From Sacculina carcini (Eukaryota; Arthropoda; Thecostraca; Sacculinidae), in contig OU696572.1 in assembly GCA_916048095.2 (NCBI GenBank), positions 9,297,183 to 9,361,182 on the forward strand: a stretch of 64,000 nt of DNA, written 5' to 3'. Shown here in pieces: positions 54,106-64,000 of the stretch. How positions within the stretch are numbered: the stretch's first letter is position 1; each line of letters begins with the position of its first letter. The notes under the pieces were generated by a model. That model was not told where the DNA came from. It searched no databases and saw only the letters and a list, made by a program, of their open reading frames with translations. A program made the translations under genes and the position numbers.

Positions 54106-56300
54106 ACTTTTACCTTCGGCAACGGCGCAACGTGTCCGTGGACATTTCTGGTCGCTGACGTAAATATGCCTATTATCGGCGCGGATTTCTGCGAGCACAC
54201 AGATTGGTCGTGGACATCAACCAGCAACGGCTACTACGAGATGGCGTCGTCCTGAATACGGGCTCGATTCTACAGCTGACAGCACCCGGCATTCAGGTGA
54301 TTGCAATGCCGCGCACCGCCTACCAACGCGTCCTGGACGAGTTTACGGACCTGACAGCTCCTCCCACTGCGCCGTGACAGGTGAAGCATTCAGTCACACA
54401 CCACATCGTGACCACCGGCCAGCCAGTGCTCTTCAGGCCCAGGACGTCTGCCACAGGGTCGCGATGTCATTGCCAGACGCGAATTCGACAAGATGTTGAA
54501 CTCGGCATCATACGCCTATCGTCCAGCAACTGGGCATCACCACTGCATCTCGTGCCGAAGAAAACACCAGGTGAGTGGCGCCCATGCGGCGATTACCGTG
54601 GGTTGAACGCACGCACAGTGCCTGACAGGTACCCGCTGCCGTACCTCAGAGATTTTTCAACGCATCTGCACGGCTGCACGTTATTTTCTACGCTGGATTT
54701 GGTACGCGCTTACAATCAGATTCCTGTCGAACCGGCGGACATTCCAAAAACCGCAATAACAACGCCGTTTTGGGCTTTACGAAATGGTGCGTATGCCATT
54801 TGGCCTTCGCAACGCGGGACAAACTTTTCAACGGTTCATCGACGAGGTGTTGCGCGGTGTTTCCTCATTGTTTTGCATACCTGGATGATATTTTACTAGC
54901 CAGCCCGTCCGAAACACACCATAAGAACCTCCTGCGAACCGTTTTCCACTCGACTTCAACAGTACGGCATCGTCGTAAACAAGGCCAAGTGCGTACTCGG
55001 TGCCAAACGCGTCAAGTTCCTGGGACACATGGTAGACTCTGGCGGTGTCCACCCACTTCCTGAGAGAGTGGACGCCATACGTCACTACCCATTGCCATCC
55101 AGCCAGTCCGGACTACGACGCTTCTTGCGTATGGTAGCGTACTACCACAGATTCATTCCGAACGCCGCCCATATGCTTCAGCCCCTCCATGCGCTCATCA
55201 CACATCGCGCCAAACGCTCCAGAGCTGCCGTCGCCTGGACTGTGTCAACACAAGATGCGTTCGAATCCATCAAAAACACGTTGTCACAAGCAACTCAGCT
55301 CGCCCATCAACGGCCTGGTGCTCCGCTCAGCATCGTAGTGGACGCATCAGGACACTTGAGGCGTAGGAGCAGTGTTGTCAGCAAGAAGTCAACCATCAGT
55401 GGCAACCGCTGTCATATTTCTCAAATCACTCGACCAAAACGCAGCGCAAGTACAGCACCTTTGGACGTGAGCTTCTCGGTGTGTACCTGGCAGTGAAACA
55501 CTTACGACATATAATCGAAGGGCAGCATCCCTGTGTATTCACCGACCACAAGCCGCTCGTGAGTGCACTCGGTGCCGCATCCGATCGTCCATTCTGCCCC
55601 GTGAGCTGAGACATCTTGACTTCATCAGCCAATTCATCGGAGACATTCGGCATATTCCTGGCAAGGACAACGCAGCTGCTGACGCTCTATCGCGTACTGT
55701 GACTATGCTGACACAACCAAGCGTACCCATTGACGATTTCACCGCACTCGCGACACGCTCAAGTGGAGGATCCGTCCATAGAGGAAATCCGTCCGTTCAC
55801 CTGGCTCACTGAAGCTCAGGACGTCAAATTGACAGACGACACTACACTGCTGTGTGACAAATCGACCGGATCTTCGCGTCCAGTTTTACCGGTGGCATTG
55901 AGGCAACCTTACACGAAGTTTCTCCACGACATTTCTCACCCGGGTGTCGACGCCACTGTGAAGTTGGTGAGCAAGCCGTTTCGCAATGGCCCAATATGGA
56001 TAGAGAATTGAGGCACATTGCTAGAGCTTGCATCAGTGCCAGAAAAACAAAGTGACTCGTCACACCAAATCACCAATCGGAACATTTGACGCACCAAAAG
56101 AACGCTTCGACCACATCCATGTTGACCCTCGTGGGTCCTCTACCCCCGTCTCGTGGATGTTCTTACATCCTCACTTGTGTCGACCGTTTCACTCGATGGC
56201 CGGAAGCCATCCCATTCCAGATTCACGCACCGAGACAGTCGCACGTGCGTTCATCAGCAGCTGGATCGCGAGGTACGGCGTGCCAACCACCATCACAAGT
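54106..56300 (+). pseudogene. element C protease end, RT, RNase H, integrase, duplicate
   Basis: The reading shifts frame at about fifteen single-base indels (for example near 54187, 54443, 54770, 54860, 54948, 55350, 55590, 55755, 55978 and 56130). Motifs such as [12 protein letters not shown] and [10 protein letters not shown] remain. It is cut at the gap within the integrase core, after the second catalytic block begins. Confidence 0.85.
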
Positions 56301-56500
56301 NNNNNNNNNNNNNNNNNNNNNNNNNNNNNNNNNNNNNNNNNNNNNNNNNNNNNNNNNNNNNNNNNNNNNNNNNNNNNNNNNNNNNNNNNNNNNNNNNNNN
56401 NNNNNNNNNNNNNNNNNNNNNNNNNNNNNNNNNNNNNNNNNNNNNNNNNNNNNNNNNNNNNNNNNNNNNNNNNNNNNNNNNNNNNNNNNNNNNNNNNNNN
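56301..56500. other. assembly gap of exactly 200 N
   Basis: A round-number run of N is a placeholder, so the true distance is unknown. Sequence left and right is unrelated in content. Confidence 0.98.
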
Positions 56501-56998
56501 CAGGAAAAAAATAGTTTTGTAGTTGTACAATGTAGCATATGTTAGTGTAATGTCAACACAAACTCGATTAAAGTTAGGGGACGATCAGTCATGCATATGC
56601 ATCATTATGCAATGTATTTGCGATAATGTTTATATCAACAAATTATACATAAATATATTTTTATTTACCTTTCAGTGAACCTATTGGTTATGAGGAGTTG
56701 ATGGGAAAAATTTGGGGGTGGGTTTTTTTGTTAGTTCAGTTATTGCCACATTTTTCACAACAATCATTTCATACGAATATAAAAGTTTTATAATGGCAGG
56801 AATGTCCATCGAGCAAGCTCATAGACGGACATGATTGAAGTAGAATATAGTACAATCAGACAATGGTTGGCAACGACTACGCGGCTACATTAGATAATAC
56901 AATATATTTATACAACACACAACAAATATAAATATTTCACTCCATTGTGTACAGGTGTGCACATTTACATATACATGCACACTCACACACAACCCCAG

Positions 56999-57045
<47 letters not shown>

Positions 57046-57384
57046 CACGCACACACATCCTCATACACGCACAAGCATACTCAACCATCCATGTACCATC
57101 ATGCATCCATGCACGTGAGTGTACATTTCTTCAATTAATATCTATTAATGCATACACTCACACATACGCACACAAACATCCACAGTCATATACATACCTA
57201 CACGTGAATTAACATATTTGCATATAAATATCCGTTCATGCACACACATACACCCACACACACATACACGCATACACGCTCTTACACACGCGCACATGCC
57301 AACATGCATGTATACATATAAACTAACACAAGCACACACATTCATGCACACAATTACAAGCGTACACACACAAATACAATGCTA
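56501..57384. repeat. no gene; (CA)n-rich sequence
   Basis: AT-rich to about 56940, then CA-rich with a (CA)n array at 57001-57050 and many CACACA/CATACA words to 57370. No supported gene. Confidence 0.6.
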
Positions 57385-57570
57385 TTTATTACTCGGATAG
57401 TCATTATTTGCCGAGCTATTTTTTAGATATGCTCTAAATTTACCACGGAATACAGCCAATGCTACATTGTTCAGCAAGGATTTTAAGCACACGGGCAAGC
57501 TGTTCCATGTGTTGACATATGATACAGTTTTTAAAGAGTGTAGTGTGAAACCCGGGTGATACCAAATCAT
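57385..57570 (-). pseudogene. probable LINE ORF2 C-terminal fragment
   Basis: About 60 residues with VSYVNTWNSLPVCLKS and FRGKFRAYL, the pattern at the very end of many LINE ORF2 proteins. It is short and without other motifs, so moderate confidence. Confidence 0.45.
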
Positions 57571-58621
57571 GAACGAGTCTCGTATGAATATGACCAGAGC
57601 GATGCGGCTTCATGCTGAGTTATTGGTAAATATTTTATGAATGAGCAAGCATATGACATATGGCTTAGCCCCCTGAGTCCTCCTCTGGATCCGCCAGTGT
57701 ACTCGAGCTTGAACCAAGTGGCGCCATGCTTGAGCGACTATATATTAATTGGATCCACATTGTCTTGTATATTCTGTACATATATTCTCCACATTGTCAG
57801 TAATATGAGTCACTGGTCATAGCTCTGTTCGTTTCTAGGCCCGCAGGTACTTGCTTTTTATATGCTGAATTGTGTCAACGCACATCTAACGTAGGTGCTG
57901 CATTTCTGGTTGTGAAAATGGACCATTTGCAATATTATCGAAAATTACGCCCTGGTGGTGAAATTGGCAATATAATTCCAAGTTACAGCTTGCTTCAGTA
58001 CGAGCCTCGTAAGCCCGTGTGATCGTCACTCGTGTTAAACCAACACCATTTTCTAAAATTTACAGCTCCTCCAAGGTTAAAATATGATTGCTGATTAAAA
58101 AACGAACTCAACATAATTTCCAATCAAATCCAATCCAATCAATCTCAATTCAAACACTGGTTTTTTATTGTGTGGTATGTTTTGATTCTTTTTCCCTTAT
58201 GTTTTCCATCGCTTTAATGTCCTATGATTAAATCCCTTTTTAGTATTTTTTTCATTCAGTATGGCTCTGCTGTTGCTATACGGCGATATCGCTTCAGACG
58301 CTCATGAAATCGCCGACTTCTGTTCGTGTGGTGTTTTGCAAAACTAACACTCGCAGAATCATGCGAACAGTGTCATATGAACAGCGGGTTGAAAGATACT
58401 CGTGTCTGTTTTGCATACTGCTTTTCAGTTGTAGAAATTTCACCATGAGTCGTTGTTGAATTGGCTAAACACGACTAATGCACTAAATTTGGTTTCGCAG
58501 ATACACTAAAAGTAAAATTCGAATTTGAGTATACCGCAACATGAATTAATATATGAATTGGACGGTTAGTGAGCGAGTGTCATTTGGTCTGTCACAAGAG
58601 CGCACCAGCCATCGTCATCAA
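57571..58621. other. no gene recognised
   Basis: Ordinary mixed-composition sequence with no supported open frame or repeat. Confidence 0.5.
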
Positions 58622-58665
58622 CATGACAGATATTCATGACAGATATTCATGACAGATATTCATGG
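58622..58665. repeat. 13-bp tandem repeat
   Basis: CATGACAGATATT occurs three times head to tail. Confidence 0.8.
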
Positions 58666-60220
58666 GCACCGAGGCGAAACCATGTTTTTGCTGATCACTT
58701 CTATAAACAGCATCGTTCAGAATCACCAACCAATGTACACTACATAACCGTGCTGATGTGCTATTCGGTCTGAGCGCAATCAGTTTGCATTCTAGCTGAA
58801 CGCTGCCACTTTCCCAGTCATGTTCTGGTACTGGCGCATCTGCTTGGATAGGTGTGATATGCCTAGGCCAGCCGAGCACGACTTCATTAGCGCTGCATTT
58901 GCGTTTGTATCTCACTCACGCACTCCGCTTGCTTCACGGCGCTCGCTTTTACACTCGCTCGTATGGCCACTTTGTTCTTACACTGACAATGGCTCGTATA
59001 GCCGCTGCTGCGCTAATTTGGAGCTGTGCACAAGCCAGACTCGTTGATGACCAATGCTATGCCGGCGGAGCGGACCACACTGTCTTTTACTGTCAGATCA
59101 AGCTTGTGCCCAGATCGTGCTCTCATTAGAAGCGCCCCAGGCGATGCGCTCATACGCCAGGCCATTGCGGTCGACATTCACGTGCAAGACGTACTGGGCG
59201 CGCGCGACTGGGTGTGGACGAGACTGGCGAGGGGCGTGCTGCGGCACAAATAGTTCACGCTTGTGACCTAGGTCACGTGATCGGTCATAAATTGTTGGCT
59301 CTTTGCGCTGGCCTGGCTTGTGTTGCGACTGAGCACCCTATCTCGATCGTGGTCGAGAGTGCATTTGATGTGAAATACGCAGCCTAGCTGTGGAATAATG
59401 ATGACACACATACACCGACATACATACAATAATAAGATACATAATGAGGCATACACGATATTTAACCCCATAGATGCGACAGATTGACTAATTTAACCCA
59501 TTCCCTCCCGAACCAGCGGAACCATGCGGTACCCCATAAATTACTTGGAAACAAATGCATCTCAGTTATAAACTACATTTTGTAACTCGTTCAAAAACGT
59601 TTTGTACGTAGGCAAGGGTCTGTTCTTAATTGCTGAATGGAAAATAAAAATATTATTATCAAATATGGTTCTACTGGACCCTAAATGATTGTATACAAAT
59701 ATTTCATCAGCTTTGGAGAACATTTTTATTATATTTCGGTGAGTATGGGTTGAGCAATGCACTGATATTATCCATGATTCTGTGTGACTGGTTTTTGCAG
59801 CGCTTAGTTTGTTGGAGAGCACAAAATTCAATGCGAAACTGTAGTTTCCGCATTGAATTATGGTTATCGTACGAGGCATATACTCGTATGTAGGCATACA
59901 GTTATAGAAACAAAGGCTTCTCAATCCAGGGCGGCCGGATCTACTCTTTCGGTTCAAAACGTAAATCTATATAAGATCACAACAACAACATGTATAATGA
60001 ATGACTCTGAAAAAGTCCAAAAGCTGAAAAGCAAACGCAGCAGCAGGACAACAAACAAAGATGAAAAACAGGAACACAACGGCGAAAGAGTGAATGCATA
60101 AAATTGTTAAATAACTGTTGGACGTTCCGTTACTCATCCTCCCTTGACCAAACTTTGCTGTCAGTTATATAGGGTGTCTAGCCTTCCTCCTCACTGTGAT
60201 AACAATGAATGAGCTGGCTT
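58666..60220. other. no gene recognised
   Basis: Somewhat GC-richer at 58800-59270, where both strands have short open frames of no recognisable family. No promoter, RNA or repeat is identified. Confidence 0.45.
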
Positions 60221-60297
60221 TGTCGCCGACGGCTCGACCATGCACTGGTTGTACTGGACTGCATGGCTACCAGTAGCAGGGCGAAGCCTGACTGGAA
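60221..60297 (+). other. retroelement-like coding scrap
   Basis: Reads VADGSTMHWLYWTAWLPVAG and matches 34347-34425 in the same frame (shared ADxSTM and PVxGRS). May derive from a gypsy protease region; family not certain. Confidence 0.3.
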
Positions 60298-60639
60298 ATT
60301 GAAGAGCGGTAAACTGCGGAGGTCTGTATAATGAAGATCCAAGAACATATTCGCAACACACCCGTGGCAAAATTTCTGCGTCGACCTCTGGTGTCAGATG
60401 AGTTGGTATAACAATGCAGTTGAAATCGTAAGTGAAAATGCTGCTCGCGTGCTTGTTCAGTTGCACCACTTGCGACTTTCTCGTCCGAATGTTTTAATTG
60501 CTCGTTCTCGAAACGGCTAGAGAGAGTGGGAGATGGAGAGACAGCACTGACCAGCAATCATTTACTCGCATTATCCACTCTTTCTATGAGTGTGTGGGTG
60601 ACTGGCGTGTGCATGTGAGAGCATGTGACTACATGTGTA

Positions 60640-60884
60640 TGTATGTGTGTGTGTGCGTGTGCTGGCTGCCGTTTAGAGGCTCATTTTCCGCGGCGGAAAT
60701 GAGTGACGCTATAAAATGCGTGAGATGAACATTTTCACTGTGGACATGTGGTGGGATTGAAAAATTAGCTATCCAGATGATATGTATAACACGAGCACAT
60801 GCTGACACACACACACACGCACACACACACACACACACTTTCACGTATACAACACCCGTGAGCGAAAAAGTGTTTTACATGTAT

Positions 60885-60933
<49 letters not shown>

Positions 60934-61927
60934 TGTGAGCGTGTATGTGTGTGCTTGTACATGTGTGTGTATGTGTGTGTGTGTGTCCGGTTGAGTGATC
61001 CAGTTCAACAGTACTTAGGTTATTACTTGGCTATATTGGCTATATAGACGCAATTGTGATTGACTAGAAGTATTCTCAAATTCATTATGCTCTGTGAATT
61101 ACGTAGCGTCCAATATTAATAGAAACATAGTTTTCACATTATTAGCGCGTCGATATATTTTTTTAATTCTTTCGAACAGATCTGCATCAAAGTGTTTGCT
61201 AATTGATTTGAATGATTGCAACTTTTATGCAATACAGCTGGGTTTCTAGGCACTACAGACAATTTGAAGCAAATTTCATGTAAGCTAAATTTCACAGGAA
61301 TGGTGCATAAAAGCCATATATAAATACACAAATATGCTGCATTTGACGATGCAACTCTTTCTGAGTTTTCTTTCGGAAGTTTTTTTCTTGGGCTTTTCGA
61401 ATTTCTAAGAGGAGATATTTTTTCAGACTTTTTTCCTACGCCGTTCAACAGCTCTCGCAACACTTTCGAAAGCCGGATGAAGCTCACTCAATTGCAAGAT
61501 CATGCAAAATCTTGCAAATGTTGATGATATATTGGTGAAACTTGGCATTCGCTTTTGGCAATAGCTTTCGATCCCATTTTCTGTGTTTAGTAACAGACGC
61601 AGCTGAGATGTCACGTGATCATGTCATGGGTCAAGCCGAGCGACTCCCCTGACCTACACATCCGGTGTATGTCTGTGTGGCGAACTTCGTGTGTGTGTCT
61701 GTGTATGTTACCATTCATATGACCTTTCATTTTCTCATTGTGCGCGTCGGTTCACTTGTATGTGTGTGTGTGTGTGCGTGTGTGTGTGTGTGTGTGTGTG
61801 AGTTAGTGAGTGAGTGAGTGTGTGTGTTTGTGAGTTAGTGAGTGTGTGTGTGTGTGTGTGTATTCTCGGGCTGAAATCATAGGTCGCACGGTCACCGTTC
61901 ATGCCCCCCACACACACAGGCACACAC

Positions 61928-61968
<41 letters not shown>

Positions 61969-62000
61969 CCGACAATAAGTCGATAAAAGCGAAAGTGATC
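60640..62000. repeat. (TG)n and (CA)n microsatellite clusters
   Basis: Main arrays are near 60810-60840 (CA), 60890-60930 (TG), 61760-61800 (TG), 61843-61860 (TG) and 61930-61965 (CA). Between them (61020-61730) no gene is recognised. Cys/Val and His/Thr repeat peptides here are artefacts. Confidence 0.8.
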
Positions 62001-62465
62001 TGCCTAGCGAGTCGTGTCAGAACGGAAACACAGACAACTACTCCACAAGTATATGTATATATATATATATGTATATATGTGTGTGTGTGTATGAGTGGGC
62101 ATTTAAATGACGTCGAATGTCACGGTCATGTCAGCCGACAACTATTATTGATCGGTGTACGTTTTATCGACGCCGAACTCAAATATACACCCACAGACAC
62201 CAAACATCTATTAAACTACCAGGTGAATCACAAATATTACTGACATTTGTGGTGTTGAAAATATCTTCCAATTATTGATAATAATTATAACTAATCATAA
62301 TTAAATAATCATATATAATACCGTTATTTATTAACAATGTCAATTATTTTATTATATAGTATTACCTATTAAAGTAAATACTGTATTTATTTACTCATTA
62401 TGCATGAGTTATTTGTTTAATATCTTTAATTCGGGCGTAGAGGCTAAAATTAATACATAAAATAG

Positions 62466-62499
62466 ATTATTCCTTTTGATTATAATCAAAAGGAATAAT
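62466..62499. repeat. 34-bp perfect palindrome
   Basis: ATTATTCCTTTTGATTA is followed at once by its reverse complement. Part of it (TTCCTTTTGATT) is repeated at about 62510. Confidence 0.85.
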
Positions 62500-62595
62500 T
62501 CCATTTGATTCCTTTTGATTTTTCATGCTTGTCAAGTATATGTGACATTTGGTGGTTGATTTTGTATCTGTATGTGTAGCTGTATCTGCCTTGCG

Positions 62596-63440
<845 letters not shown>

Positions 63441-63931
63441 TATTTGCGTAATTTGATTTCACAAAGCGTAGTTTTTATGTTTTTACGTGTTGCTCCTATA
63501 GGTCAGTGTGAAGTGATTGAACATGGCAGAATTTGTAGCCAACCGACATACAACAACACACGTGCAATATAATATCTAACCCCGCATTGTATGATGAAGG
63601 GATGCAATCACATGCAAGACAAGTTGAGCCAAAAAATGTTGTGATGTCTTCAGTATCGAAACACAAGATCTTTACATCTTCGAATCTTCGATCGAGATCT
63701 TTCTGATCTTTAAAGAATAATAGAGCAAACTCTTTGACCAAAACGGCTGAAGATATTGAATGACACAATAACAACTGGCTTGGAAACGTATAGAAGGTAA
63801 AGAAACTAGAATGTTAATGTAGCAAAGTTACCATCTGAAATTTAGCTGTTTAGCACAAACGGTACACTTGTAGTGATGCCCAGATATCACTTTGTTTACA
63901 AGTAGAACACACAAATCAACTGAAAAACATA
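63441..63931. other. no gene recognised; possible 3' UTR at right
   Basis: Mixed sequence. If the minus-strand frame at the window edge is real, the right part of this stretch would be its 3' untranslated region. No AATAAA is seen on that strand. Confidence 0.3.
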
Positions 63932-64000
63932 TCAATGAGAGGGCTGCTTCTTCTCCATCAGCTGGTCAATACGGGACATTGCTTCACTCACAGCATATCG
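63932..64000 (-). CDS. possible C-terminal exon of a host gene, cut by window edge
   Basis: On the minus strand an open frame enters at 64000 and reads RYAVSEAMSRIDQLMEKKQP, then Ser-His and TGA (63932-63934). The sequence is helix-like and unlike the surrounding microsatellites. It is only 22 codons, so chance is quite possible and no family is claimed. Confidence 0.25.
   Translation of the reverse strand, partial: RYAVSEAMSRIDQLMEKKQPSH

Larger units (their letters stand above)
44596..56300 (+). repeat. 11.7-kb segmental duplication, copy 2 (suspect)
   Basis: Matches 19214-30907. From 44596 to about 50440 no difference was noticed apart from T/C at 50149; from there to the gap single-base gains and losses occur every 50-200 bp, many in homopolymers. 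This pattern fits an unpolished contig end more than biological decay. Confidence 0.95.

Noticed and set aside
58634..59266. Several 70-90 codon frames in the GC-richer stretch
   Set aside because: Overlapping on both strands, no family, no repeat of the pattern and no splice or promoter support.
59853..60101. 82-codon frame with a Lys/Arg/Ser-rich end
   Set aside because: No family, weak start context and no supporting neighbours.

Overview
The window is repeat-dominated nuclear DNA of a metazoan, probably an invertebrate. Nearly every recognisable coding sequence belongs to a mobile element: Ty3/gypsy-type LTR retrotransposons, APE-type LINEs, a Tc1/mariner-IS630-type transposase and a decayed Polinton/Maverick virus-like fragment. 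Long (TG)n/(CA)n arrays, degenerate TTAGG-like repeats and a perfect ecdysone-type receptor palindrome in one LTR lean towards an arthropod, but this is inference. Only one possible host-gene piece is seen, a short open frame cut by the right edge (63932-64000, minus).

Layout. 1-7.8 kb: LTR element A (426-2596, plus, gag fused to integrase by deletion) and LTR element B (2830-7780, minus, almost complete, young, CsRn1-like), both with exact target-site duplications. 8.1-12.1 kb: AT-rich tandem repeats and the left arm of a large inverted repeat carrying a recurrent CCGCACGACGGGCGGG-like motif; the right arm is 40.2-44.6 kb. 12.7-13.7 kb: an intact DDE transposase beside the left arm. 14-19 kb: a 21-bp minisatellite, a LINE RT fossil and a 30-bp minisatellite family. 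19.2-30.9 kb: copy 1 of an 11.7-kb segment holding a LINE (ORF1 and ORF2), a Polinton fragment (small basic ORF, capsid, protease and two further genes), a LINE 3' piece that truncates the Polinton, and LTR element C. 31-40 kb: the C LTR, gag/protease/RT of element D, a solo LTR, a very recent non-autonomous LTR element (35876-37447), and two gag fossils. 44.6-56.3 kb: copy 2 of the 11.7-kb segment, seemingly identical over its first 5.8 kb and then full of single-base indels, ending in a gap of exactly 200 N. 56.5-64 kb: microsatellite-rich sequence with no clear gene.

How the parts relate. The non-autonomous element and element A share a 12-base primer-binding site that is the exact antisense of the first 12 bases of eukaryotic tRNA-Phe, so an A-like relative may have mobilised the small one. 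The LTR elements are nested: the solo LTR and the small element sit inside an older minisatellite/(AAT)n-tailed repeat, and a LINE tail sits inside the Polinton. The 11.7-kb duplication may be an assembly artefact; its second copy should not be used as biological evidence without checking.
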